This document shows positions 1 through 7,146 of a DNA stretch of 64,000 bases, one piece after another. The DNA is taken from NCBI GenBank assembly GCA_034925865.1, contig JAYFRN010000020.1:1-64000 (forward strand). Direction: 5' to 3'. Origin of the DNA: Oscillospiraceae bacterium (GTDB lineage Bacteria > Bacillota > Clostridia > Oscillospirales > SIG627). The translations under genes were made by a program, and so were the position numbers. Position 1 is the stretch's first letter. Each line of letters starts with the position of its first letter. Below the pieces are notes generated by a model. The model worked only from the letters and a program-made list of their open reading frames with translations, did no database searches and was not told the DNA's origin.

Positions 1-86
1 CTTGTAGACTACAAGTTTGATAGGTCGCATGTGTAAGCACAGTAATGTGTTCAGCTTAGCGATACTAATTGACCGATAGCTTGAAC
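1..86 (+). rRNA. 23S rRNA, 3' end (partial)
   Basis: The first ~86 bases match the conserved 3' end of bacterial 23S rRNA: CTTGTAGACTACAAG, then GATAGG, then a segment ending in ACTAATTGACCGATAGCTTGAAC. The rest of the gene lies before the window. The exact 3' end is set by the usual closing segment and may be off by a few bases. tRNA-Lys and 5S follow on the same strand, so this is the distal part of an rRNA operon. Confidence 0.93.
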
Positions 87-162
87 TACTACATTCCTTA
101 TGTTTCATCTTCTTTATTCGGTTTTCAGGGTATTACCTGAACGAGTGCAAGTTTAGATTTTT

Positions 163-238
163 GCACCTTTAGCTCAGTTGGTAGAGCAACTGACTCTTAA
201 TCAGTGGGTCCAGGGTTCGAGTCCCTGAAGGTGCACCA
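163..238 (+). tRNA. tRNA-Lys (anticodon CTT)
   Basis: A full cloverleaf can be drawn. The acceptor GCACCTT pairs with AAGGTGC, the D arm carries AGCTCAGTTGGTAGAGC, the anticodon stem CTGA/TCAG encloses CTCTTAA (anticodon CTT), and the T arm contains GGTTCGAGTCC. The CCA end is encoded. CTT reads the lysine codon AAG. The gene sits between 23S and 5S, so it is probably co-transcribed and processed with the rRNAs. Confidence 0.96.
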
Positions 239-270
239 CAGTTTAAGTCAGTTGACTGCCTTAAACAGTA

Positions 271-386
271 GTCAGTGTCTATATTGAGAAGGGTCCACCC
301 GTTCCCATTCCGAACACGGTAGTTAAGCTTCTCTATGCCGAAGATACTTGGCGGGGGACCGCCCGGGAAAATAGGTCGATGCTGAC
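271..386 (+). rRNA. rrf: 5S rRNA
   Basis: The core matches 5S rRNA: CCACCCGTTCCCATTCCGAA, then CACGG, AGTTAAGC, a GCCGA element and GGCGGGGGACCGCC. The first bases (GTCAGTG) pair with the last ones (GCTGAC) to close helix I, giving about 116 nt. It is the last rRNA gene of the operon. A group II intron remnant begins only two or three bases after its end. Confidence 0.93.
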
Positions 387-388
387 AT

Positions 389-815
389 GTGCCCCCAATA
401 GGGTGGCGCAAAAGCGATACAGTTATGTATCGCTTTTTTTGTCGTTCGACCTGCAAGCGCGTTTACTCAGCGGTGAAAGTCTGCTACAGAAACTGTTAGC
501 AGAAGACAAGGGTGTCCATCGCGAGGTGGAATCTGAAGGAAGTCGGATCTGGGGAGGATAATAACCCACGGGCAAAACCTTGATCAGACGAACAGAAACT
601 GCATACAAGGCATACCCAAAACGGACAAGTTTCCCATACAAAACGAAATCCAATACTGTATAAATTTCGGGGTGTAAATGCAGCAAATATACGAGGTGAA
701 AGTGAACGAGCTTACCCGGGGAAGTCTCACAGACGAAGAAATCAGAAAAAAAAATGAATTGTAAGAAGTCAGCAGAGACAGTAGTAGCGGAAGCATATCA
801 CGAAGGGTTCAATAC
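389..815 (+). mobile_element. group II intron remnant (ribozyme 5' half, no ORF)
   Basis: The segment opens with GTGCCCCCAATAGGGTG, close to the GUGCG-CCCA-AUAGGGUG start of bacterial group II introns. Conserved domain I-like blocks follow: GTGAAAGTC, AGAAGACAAGGGTGTCCATC, GAATCTGAAGGAAG, GCAAAACC, CGAACAGAAACTGCAT and AAGGCATAC, then TTACCCGGGGAAGTCTCACAG and GAAGTCAGCAGAGAC. The order agrees with what I recall of clostridial group II introns. No reverse transcriptase ORF and no recognisable domain V follow, so it is a truncated, probably inactive copy. The 3' limit is approximate, where similarity to the pattern fades. Confidence 0.72.
411..440 (+). terminator. hairpin with T-run behind 5S rRNA
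   Basis: AGCGATAC and GTATCGCT form an 8-bp stem around a six-base loop, extended by A-T pairs and followed by TTTTTT. It has the form of an intrinsic terminator for the rRNA operon. It also lies inside the group II intron remnant, where a domain I hairpin is expected, so it may simply be part of the old ribozyme that now ends the transcript. Confidence 0.5.
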
Positions 816-968
816 TTTTTTATCTTCTGACACCTTTCTTCTGACTATTATTTTATCAGTTTTTTAGGTGTCTGTAGTGTAAATGAAAGCTAAATTCGAT
901 ACCTCTGCTCTCATAAATTTAGTTTAATTTGAGCTACTGATTATGCTCATTCTCCATAGTTACCCATA

Positions 969-1295
969 TTGAAGAATTATAATTATTGCTTCTACGTTTA
1001 TTTAATTATATCGAAGCAAATAATAAAGAAAACTGCAATATGGAGATGGACGCAATTGAATAAGATTAGTTTCGACCTTTTACACAGTAATCTGACTGCA
1101 CAGCTTTTTACAAACAATATAATAACTGCACCCAAAAACTGCATCATACCGGCAAAGCTCTGTCCGCATCGCGATTGCACATTTAAATGTAACGATATCG
1201 GGAATGAATGGTACTGCCCAGAGCACGGCTGGTGTTCAAAGAAAAGCATAAAGCTCATAGGCAATTATGTGCCTGGTGATATTGATGTCCGGTAA
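969..1295 (+). CDS. small protein with Rieske-type [2Fe-2S] motif, possibly a remnant
   Basis: The C-terminal half carries CPHRDC ... YCPEHGW, which fits the C-x-H ... C-x2-H cluster motif of Rieske [2Fe-2S] domains. The N-terminal half is low in complexity and resembles nothing I know. No good ribosome binding site precedes the ATG, and a TTG at about 1057 could be an alternative start. Only ~30 residues look domain-like, against ~100 in a complete Rieske domain, so this may be a decayed gene or a very small ferredoxin-like protein. The end overlaps the start of the next gene by 11 bases, which suggests co-translation. Confidence 0.4.
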   Translation: MKNYNYCFYVYLIISKQIIKKTAIWRWTQLNKISFDLLHSNLTAQLFTNNIITAPKNCIIPAKLCPHRDCTFKCNDIGNEWYCPEHGWCSKKSIKLIGNYVPGDIDVR

Positions 1296-2124
1296 ATTCA
1301 GCGGGTATTATTTCAAACATCAGAAAAACGGACGGACGGTCGCGTTTATTCCAGGCATATCGGATCAAGGCGCGTTCATACAAGTTATTACTGACAGCCG
1401 ATCCTATCATTTTGAATTTTCGGCTGCTGCGATGGGAAAGGAAATAACCATCGGCAAATGCCATTTTTCCACTAAAGGTATTCATATTGATCTACCTGGG
1501 ATTCAAGGCGATATTATGTATTCGGACGTAACACCTATAAAGTCAGATATCATGGGGCCGTTTCGCTTTTTCCCTATGGAGTGCAGGCATAAAATTGTAA
1601 GCATGCGTCATAAATTGAACGGTTCGCTCAGAGCTGAAAACAAGATATACGATTTTAATGGTGGAACGGGATACATCGAGGGTGACAGCGGAAGATCGTT
1701 TCCTGAAAAATACGTCTGGCTTCAGACAAACGATTTTTTAGACGGCAGCAGTGTTATGTTGTCGGTCGCGGAAATACCTTTCTTAGGCCTTCATTTTGAA
1801 GGCTGCATATGCGTTGTTTTAAACAGAGAGACAGAATACCGGATTGCTACCTATCACGGAGCAAAAGCGGTATTATGTGAAAACTCTATTATTTTATGTC
1901 AGGGCGACCTCAGGCTTACGGCAGACATTCTGTCTTATGGCACTGGATTTTCTCTTGCGTCGCCGCATGAAGGAAAATTAAAAGATATTATCAAAGAAAA
2001 CAACAATGCAAAGGTACTTTTTAAGCTGACCAGTAAAGGTAAAACTGTATGCGACATTTTAAGCGAAAACGCAGCGATCGAATGTTTCGGATATCCGCTG
2101 TTGCCTAGGTATTCAGAGCAATAA
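1285..2124 (+). CDS. tocopherol cyclase family protein
   Basis: The protein begins MSGKFSGYYFKHQKNGRTVA and continues with FIPGI and AFIQVI. These match the N-terminal signature (FEGWYFKH, AFIPGI, AFIQVI) of the tocopherol-cyclase-like family (PF14249), common in Firmicutes and of unproven function there. The length (279 aa) suits the family. The ATG used here opens exactly at the family motif; an ATG six codons upstream is also open. Codon use is AT-rich compared with the core genes further right. It overlaps the Rieske-motif ORF and is followed by a strong terminator, so the two may form a short transcription unit. Function here is inferred by family only. Confidence 0.7.
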   Translation: MSGKFSGYYFKHQKNGRTVAFIPGISDQGAFIQVITDSRSYHFEFSAAAMGKEITIGKCHFSTKGIHIDLPGIQGDIMYSDVTPIKSDIMGPFRFFPMECRHKIVSMRHKLNGSLRAENKIYDFNGGTGYIEGDSGRSFPEKYVWLQTNDFLDGSSVMLSVAEIPFLGLHFEGCICVVLNRETEYRIATYHGAKAVLCENSIILCQGDLRLTADILSYGTGFSLASPHEGKLKDIIKENNNAKVLFKLTSKGKTVCDILSENAAIECFGYPLLPRYSEQ

Positions 2125-2181
2125 TATGATATGATCAGGTCAACTTCCGGAAAATCAGGTTGGATTCTTTCGTAATATAAG

Positions 2182-2219
2182 AAAAACCGCAGCGCTTCTA
2201 TACAAACGCTGCGGTTTTT
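2182..2219 (+). terminator. intrinsic terminator
   Basis: AAAAACCGCAGCG and CGCTGCGGTTTTT form a perfect 13-bp stem with a 12-base loop. The 3' arm ends in a T-run. It lies about 60 bases after the tocopherol-cyclase-family gene and is the natural end of that transcript. Confidence 0.85.
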
Positions 2220-2378
2220 ATAAACCATATGAATATCTACGTTCCAAAGTTCTTTCGGTTTGATAATAGAGTCAGCCTGCAGAGAAACCATTTTGAGGAT
2301 TATTTATCTAAGGGAACATATTATAATTTATAACATACTATATAGTAATGAACTATTATTTGAAAGGCAGTGATACAT

Positions 2379-3122
2379 ATGCCCTCATGTTCTGCAGGAA
2401 CATATCCATATACAATACAATCCGGAGATTCATTATGGTCGATTGCACAACGTTTCCGTTTAACCGTTCATGAAATCGCATCAGTAAATCCCAGACTTGA
2501 TGTCAACAATCTTTATATCGGTCAGATTATCTGTATTCCCAATAGAAACAACCAGCCTTCGCAGCCAATATCCATGGGCATCAGCAAGGCGGAACAAACG
2601 CTAAGCAATCATATGCGGCTCTTATGGGAACAACATGTTTATTGGACGAGGATGGCCATACTCAGTATGGCTTTTGGATTGCCGGATGTAGAATATGTTA
2701 CAAATCAACTTTTAGAGAACCCAAAGAATTTTGAAAATGCACTCAGGCCATTTTACGGGGAGGACATTGCTGCAAAATTCGCTGAGCTATTAACAAATCA
2801 TCTTGCAATTGCTGCTGAGCTTATTAAAGCGGCAAAGGCAGACGATAGCGCCGCAGCTGCCGATGCCGAAAAACGATGGTATGAAAATGCGGATGAGATT
2901 GCGGACTTCCTTGGCAGCATAAATCAGTATTGGTCAGTGCAGGAATGGAAGAATATGCTGTATGACCATCTTGCGATGACAAAAGACGAAGCCGTTGATA
3001 TTCTTGACCAAAAATACGAAGACAGCATAAATATGTTTTCAAATATCGAACATGAAGCACTGGCCATGGCCGATATCATGACACAAGGGATTGTGAAGCA
3101 ATTTTCAAAGTTTTTCAAATAG
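2379..3122 (+). CDS. LysM-domain protein with helical C-terminal domain
   Basis: Residues ~6-54 form a LysM peptidoglycan-binding domain (YTIQSGDSLWSIAQRF ... IGQIICIP). A predicted all-helical domain of ~180 residues follows, rich in Ala, Glu and Trp, which I cannot assign. There is no signal peptide, so the protein is either non-classically exported or acts inside the forespore or spore, as many LysM proteins of spore formers do. The ATG is preferred over a GTG three codons upstream because AAAGG lies 11 bases before the ATG but only two before the GTG. The gene stands alone, with ~240 non-coding bases after it. Confidence 0.75.
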   Translation: MPSCSAGTYPYTIQSGDSLWSIAQRFRLTVHEIASVNPRLDVNNLYIGQIICIPNRNNQPSQPISMGISKAEQTLSNHMRLLWEQHVYWTRMAILSMAFGLPDVEYVTNQLLENPKNFENALRPFYGEDIAAKFAELLTNHLAIAAELIKAAKADDSAAAADAEKRWYENADEIADFLGSINQYWSVQEWKNMLYDHLAMTKDEAVDILDQKYEDSINMFSNIEHEALAMADIMTQGIVKQFSKFFK

Positions 3123-3361
3123 AAAGCGTTTTCGGTATCATAAAACAAATGTTATAGACAGATATTCTTGATTTTACCGATTCCTTCCTGAAAAAAAGGG
3201 AATGGATCAATTTAGCGAATTATTAATACGTCAAGTGAATAATCACAGGTCTTTTAGAAAAAAGGTTCCGGTATAAGTCGGTACGCTTCGACAATTCAAA
3301 GTCACGTCTGTGAATAAATCGGATTTTTACGATGGATAATAAAGTATAGGAGGTACTTTAT

Positions 3362-3571
3362 ATGGATGATAAAAGCGGGTTTGTCATTACAAACCGGGAC
3401 AGAGTGCTAAGGGCATGGGAAAATTCCACCGAACTTGTACGCAACTATCAAGAATATTCACATGAAATGGAAGATGACAAAAAATTGGCGGAGATTTTCG
3501 CCGAATATGCAGAGGATGAAGCGCTGCATGCAGTAAAGCTGCTGAAACTGCTTCAAAGCTATGAAAAATAA
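3362..3571 (+). CDS. small conserved helical protein, ferritin-like in character
   Basis: A 69-residue acidic protein preceded by a perfect AGGAGG seven to eight bases before the ATG and followed at once by a strong terminator, so it is very likely expressed. The second half (EIFAEYAEDEALHAVKLLKL) is one amphipathic helix with an E-D-E-A-x-H pattern recalling the metal-binding helices of rubrerythrin/ferritin-like proteins. One helix pair is too short for a complete four-helix bundle unless it dimerises. Function unknown. Confidence 0.65.
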   Translation: MDDKSGFVITNRDRVLRAWENSTELVRNYQEYSHEMEDDKKLAEIFAEYAEDEALHAVKLLKLLQSYEK

Positions 3572-3610
3572 GAAACGGCGGCTGAAAATATACTCAGCCG
3601 CCGTTTCTTA
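3569..3610 (+). terminator. intrinsic terminator, 17-bp stem
   Basis: TAAGAAACGGCGGCTGA pairs perfectly with TCAGCCGCCGTTTCTTA across an eight-base loop. The stem starts in the stop codon region of the small helical protein gene. The T content of the 3' arm is modest, but the stem is very stable and may work in both directions. Confidence 0.82.
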
Positions 3611-3771
3611 TTGCAGAATCAAGAAGTAAGCAAAACACCTGTGATAATGGAGCCAATCCAAGCCCACACATCGGACTTTTAGAACTGTACCAAGTCTTTT
3701 AGTACTTACTGCTCCCCCACTTTACCTTATTCGTCTTCCGTCACAGAACTACGTAGTTAATCCTAGTCGTT

Positions 3772-4107
3772 TTATACTGCATTATGAACAATGGCTACTA
3801 TAGCATCTATCGGTATATCAGTTACAGAACCAACACCTGAGTTACAAAAACCATTGCAATAATCAGTTCCGCCATAAAGTCCGTTATTGCTTCCGCCACA
3901 GCATCCTCTACGTGACTTTTGATTGCATGCACTGCCTAACGCACAGCTGGGGGCAGGGCCAAATCTCGTAATCAGTCGAATGAAGCAATGGTTAACAGCA
4001 GTAACTACCCCTGTAAACCCAGATCCTGAGATGCCGCCGCTTTTAGTAAATATTGTTATAGTTTCGCCGACATTACAATACAATTCATTTATATTAGTAT
4101 TTTCCAT
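3772..4107 (-). CDS. small Cys/Gly-rich protein, possibly spore-coat associated
   Basis: A 111-residue protein with AGGGAG seven bases before its ATG. Residues ~10-50 are beta-rich with GETITIFTKSGG and GSGFTGVV, a pattern like the Sm-like beta barrels of clostridial spore-associated proteins. A central segment is rich in Cys and Gly (SACNQKSRRGCCGGSN and more), and the end is hydrophobic (IPIDAIVAIV). Cys/Gly-rich small proteins are frequent in spore coats, which is the basis of the guess. I do not recognise a named family. It is monocistronic, with no gene for 180 bases on either side. Confidence 0.6.
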   Translation of the reverse strand: MENTNINELYCNVGETITIFTKSGGISGSGFTGVVTAVNHCFIRLITRFGPAPSCALGSACNQKSRRGCCGGSNNGLYGGTDYCNGFCNSGVGSVTDIPIDAIVAIVHNAV

Positions 4108-4299
4108 AAAATCTCCCTATGAGGTGCACCTGTTATATTATATTCCCTAATATGACAAAATGCGACAAAATTTTGTTTACTCAATGAGGAGTATATCAAT
4201 TTAATTCGTTCAGCATAAAGCCCGACATATGGGACCTTTTTACACTATAACGAAGCCTTTCAAGTACTTAATGTTCAAGTAAACAAGATCATATATACG

Positions 4300-4586
4300 A
4301 GAGCAGCCCACCGCTCTGACCGAATACGATGGGCTGATATCGAGCGCTATCATGCCGATTGTATATGGCAGCTCTTTTTTGTAAGTTTTTCTTCTGAGGC
4401 TTTATGCCTGCTCCTACCCAGAAAATATATTATTCCTATTCCGATCCCCGCGCCGGAGTAAAGAAATGATGCCATAAATGTCGGCTCGATTTTCGCAAGC
4501 AGTAGCTTGGAAAAAGGCATATTTATCGCATATAATACGGCTGCTAAGACAGCGTATACAATAGCTGTAACTTTCTTTTTACTCAT
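4300..4586 (-). pseudogene. EamA/DMT-family transporter, frameshifted N-terminal fragment
   Basis: From an ATG with AAGGAA in front, the protein reads as the first two membrane helices of an EamA (drug/metabolite transporter) protein: KVTAIVYAVLAAVLYAINMP and PTFMASFLYSGAGIGIGIIY. Close to the A-run encoding LTKK the frame shifts. The neighbouring frame continues with KKELPYTIGMIALDI, the usual third helix start, and then breaks up. Intact relatives have about ten helices and ~290 residues, so about two thirds is missing. The start was placed at MSKKK, not 12 codons upstream, because of the ribosome binding site. Confidence 0.8.
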
Positions 4587-4622
4587 AATAGGTTCCTTCA
4601 TAATTCGTGTTTTTACCGCCAC

Positions 4623-4936
4623 ATCCGAACTGACTTCACAACCTCGGCTTTTTCAAAAAACATCTAAAGCGACCACTCACAAACCTCTGACACCTAACCA
4701 TACCACTCGTCAGATTATGACATCTAAATCGCTCTGTTACGTTCAAAATCAAGTCTTTGGACTTATTCCCACAGGACGAAAATCTGTGGCCGTAAACACC
4801 TTGCTTTCGATATAAAAGACCACTAAAAATACCTTTTTACCCTTGCCATCAATACCACGCACCCAACGTGCCTTGAGTGGGTAAAAAAAGATGTCGTACC
4901 CCTCTGTATCTCCTTGGTGAAAGGATAGCGATTATA
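4623..4936. other. gene-poor stretch, possible gene remnant
   Basis: No convincing gene. On the minus strand a run of about 30 codons reads WVRGIDGKGKKVFLVVFYIE and on to ISPKT, flanked by stops. It could be a decayed coding fragment, but I cannot name a family. Given the broken transporter on one side and the AT-rich TPR gene on the other, it is best seen as degraded accessory DNA. Confidence 0.3.
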
Positions 4937-6046
4937 TTACTTAAAATTATTAATATGTCTCGGACAATCTATCAAATAGCAATATGGTTCAACTTTTAAG
5001 TTTTTGGTGATATCTGAAATCTCAGGCCTTTTGTCAAAATCAATTATTGAGTAATAACCATTTTTTAATTCGAGCATCTCATTTTCAAAATACGCTATAA
5101 TTTCTTTCGAATAAATATCATCTGTTTCGTAGTTCTCAATAGTATCCTTTATTTCTTGTATTTTTGATTCAAATACAACTTTGCATTTTTCATTAAATCC
5201 AAGCGTGTGTAGTGTATATAAAATAACTTGTATTTCCTCGCCAAAAAAAGATAGACTGTATTCATTACCGTTGGAATCTCGATACTTATCTTCGAACATT
5301 TTGTTTACTTTTTGATACTCCTCAAGAGAATAATACAAATCCATCAGCTCAAAAACGCCGATCACCTTAGTATTACCGAACCGATACTTCATATACAGAT
5401 CGTCGGCAATTATGCTTGCCTCTCTTTTTTTGCCCAGTGATAACAAGGCAAAGGCATAGCAAAAATGTATCTTTTCAATTAATTCATTTAAATCGTCCAA
5501 ATCTCCGGCTAACTGTTTAAATAGATTAAGTGCTTGGTTAATATCCTTCTTTTTTAAAAGGCAGTAACCCAATTGATATTTGTATTCAATATTTTGGGGG
5601 GCATACTCCAGGATTTTAAGAACCATTTGTTGAGCTTTGTTAAGATCCACATCTAAGTATAATGTTGATAGAGCATAATATGTGTTAATAAAAGGCGTAC
5701 CCAGAATTATTGCGCGTTCCAAGAGCAATATTGCTTTATTCGGTTCATAACATTCTTTATCATAAATGTAAGCTAAATCATTTAATATTTCACATAATTC
5801 TTCGGTACTCATTTTATTCTCATATTTCCTTATTGCATCTTCCAGTAAAGAAATAATATCTTCATTCTCCCGGCAATCTTCATAATACATAATTGCTAAT
5901 TGACAAATAGCCTTTATATTTTCGGGTTCCTTTTTTAACAATGATTCTAAGTAATCAATATATTCTTTCAATATATAAGAGTATTGATCGTATTCTTCGG
6001 TCTGCACAATATCGTGAATCTTTCTGATATAATAATCAATTGTCAT
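4937..6046 (-). CDS. TPR-repeat protein
   Basis: A 369-residue soluble protein made largely of tetratricopeptide-like helical pairs. Examples are AICQLAIMYYEDCRENEDII, the run ending NDLAYIYDKECYEPNKAILL, and YKYQLGYCLLKKKDINQALN. The C-terminal ~60 residues are not TPR-like and contain DCPRH. AAGGAG stands seven bases before the ATG. The gene is strongly AT-rich compared with the core genes. It follows a Cys-rich protein gene with a 49-base gap on the same strand, and the two are probably co-transcribed. TPR proteins of this size next to small unrelated proteins are often orphan immunity or regulatory proteins, but nothing here proves it. Confidence 0.7.
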   Translation of the reverse strand: MTIDYYIRKIHDIVQTEEYDQYSYILKEYIDYLESLLKKEPENIKAICQLAIMYYEDCRENEDIISLLEDAIRKYENKMSTEELCEILNDLAYIYDKECYEPNKAILLLERAIILGTPFINTYYALSTLYLDVDLNKAQQMVLKILEYAPQNIEYKYQLGYCLLKKKDINQALNLFKQLAGDLDDLNELIEKIHFCYAFALLSLGKKREASIIADDLYMKYRFGNTKVIGVFELMDLYYSLEEYQKVNKMFEDKYRDSNGNEYSLSFFGEEIQVILYTLHTLGFNEKCKVVFESKIQEIKDTIENYETDDIYSKEIIAYFENEMLELKNGYYSIIDFDKRPEISDITKNLKVEPYCYLIDCPRHINNFK

Positions 6047-6095
6047 ATTTCATTCTCCTTATCATTCAGCATTCTCCAGCCATTGTTATTGCTCC

Positions 6096-6473
6096 TTATT
6101 GCTTTTCAAAAATTTCTTTCTTTCTTATTTCGACCATCTTTTTCATAAACTGTAGATCATCTACATTAGGGTTATCAATTCTAAAGGTACACCCACAGAC
6201 TTTATCGAATTCTTTACCGAATATCACTTTATGTCTGCCACCACCACATGAGCCGCAATTACCGCAACCGTCAACATGTTTCCAAGCTATTTCTTTAAGC
6301 TCTTTTTCTATTGGGAAATCTTCTAAAGAAATTGAATTCATATCATCTGACCAAACTGTCCAATGATTATCTTTTTCGTCAGGGTCTTTTATTGCAATAA
6401 AGCATACACATTCATTATTGTATTTTATAATGTAATAAATTTTATCTTTCCTTATATAATCTTCGATATACAT
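6096..6473 (-). CDS. Cys-rich hypothetical protein
   Basis: A 125-residue protein with GAGGA nine bases before the ATG. The first half is a beta-rich domain (KIYYIIKYNNECVCFIAIKD, then HWTVWSDDM). The second half holds GCGNCGSCGGGRHKV and CGCTF, a five-cysteine cluster that could bind a metal such as zinc. I do not recognise the family. It is the first gene of a two-gene AT-rich unit with the TPR protein. An integrase fragment on the other strand lies just upstream, which supports lateral origin. Confidence 0.6.
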   Translation of the reverse strand: MYIEDYIRKDKIYYIIKYNNECVCFIAIKDPDEKDNHWTVWSDDMNSISLEDFPIEKELKEIAWKHVDGCGNCGSCGGGRHKVIFGKEFDKVCGCTFRIDNPNVDDLQFMKKMVEIRKKEIFEKQ

Positions 6474-6591
6474 TATACATTCCTCGCTACTTTAAAATTC
6501 ACTATTATATTTATTTTATATCATAATGTCCCTAAAATCAACTATATAAAAACAAAATTTGTCGATTATATTATTTGCCTATTCAGTTTCA

Positions 6592-6764
6592 CTCAGACAT
6601 ACATCGACAACGCTTCTATTGTCTTACGGTACAAACAAAAAAATATTGCGTCAAGGCTTGGCCATACACAACTGTCAACAACAAACCGTTATGTACATGC
6701 TCTCAAAGACGCAGGCGAAACCGCAGATATGGTGTTTGATGAACATGCAAAAGAACTGGTATAA
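6592..6764 (+). pseudogene. tyrosine recombinase (integrase), C-terminal remnant with frameshift
   Basis: One frame reads LRHTSTTLLLSYGTNKK and the next reads KNIASRLGHTQLSTTNRYVH followed by ALKDAGETADMV. Joined by a one-base shift they match the C-terminal catalytic part of phage/ICE tyrosine recombinases: the H-x-x-x box, SRLGH, and the T-x-x-x-Y segment with the tyrosine nucleophile. Everything upstream (the other ~300 residues) is missing. It lies about 115 bases from the tRNA-Thr gene, a typical integrase position, and is probably a scar of a lost element. Confidence 0.8.
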
Positions 6765-6828
6765 GGAAGTGAGAAAAAAAGCTTGATTCGGTATTCGATT
6801 AAAGACCAAATTCAAAATATAGATAAAA

Positions 6829-6875
6829 CAAAAAAAGCACGATTCGCAAGAAAATCCTTGCAAATCAATGCTTTT
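6829..6875 (-). terminator. terminator of the tRNA-Asp/tRNA-Thr transcript
   Basis: Read on the minus strand, AAAAGCA ... GCAAG / CTTGC ... TGCTTTTTTT forms an interrupted stem ending in a T-run. It lies four bases after the CCA end of tRNA-Thr, so it ends the tRNA transcript. Confidence 0.8.
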
Positions 6876-6878
6876 ACG

Positions 6879-6954
6879 TGGAGCTGACAAGCCGGATCGA
6901 ACGGCCGACCTCATCCTTACCAAGGATGTGCTCTACCTACTGAGCTATGTCAGC
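6879..6954 (-). tRNA. tRNA-Thr (anticodon GGT)
   Basis: On the minus strand the acceptor GCTGACA pairs with TGTCAGC. The anticodon stem CATCC/GGATG encloses TTGGTAA (anticodon GGT), the T arm has GTTCGATCC, and CCA is encoded. It is four bases downstream of tRNA-Asp on the same transcript. A tyrosine recombinase remnant lies close to its 3' side, as expected where mobile elements use tRNA genes as targets. Confidence 0.95.
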
Positions 6955-6958
6955 AAAA

Positions 6959-7035
6959 TGGCGATCCGGATGAGACTCGAACTCACGACCTCTAGCGTGA
7001 CAGGCTAGCGTTCTAACCAACTGAACTACCGGACC
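6959..7035 (-). tRNA. tRNA-Asp (anticodon GTC)
   Basis: On the minus strand GGTCCGG pairs with CCGGATC, with one G-T pair. The anticodon stem CTAGC/GCTAG encloses CTGTCAC (anticodon GTC), the T arm has GTTCGAGTC, and CCA is encoded. It is the first gene of the two-tRNA transcript and has a consensus promoter in front. Confidence 0.95.
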
Positions 7036-7069
7036 GTATATTGGCGATAATAAAAATCGCTGCCCGAAT

Positions 7070-7098
7070 ATATTACCATATCGGTGACTTTTTGTCAA
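7070..7098 (-). promoter_or_regulatory. sigma-A promoter of the tRNA-Asp/tRNA-Thr operon
   Basis: Read on the minus strand: TTGACA, 17 bases, TAATAT. The -10 ends 34 bases before the 5' end of tRNA-Asp, which fits a short leader. Confidence 0.82.
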
Positions 7099-7146
7099 GC
7101 ACAAAATTCATAAATTTTATACTATTTACGTTTAAAAAGTTTGTGT

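Noticed and set aside
423-686. Open frame on the minus strand across the intron remnant
   Set aside because: No ribosome binding site and no protein-like composition; the strand facing it has ribozyme motifs.
2370-2378. GTG start three codons upstream for the LysM protein
   Set aside because: Only two bases separate it from AAAGG; the ATG at 2379 has a workable distance.
6363-6590. N-terminal part of the plus-strand frame that ends in the integrase tail
   Set aside because: The part before the integrase similarity is an AT-rich chance frame opposite the Cys-rich protein gene and its promoter.
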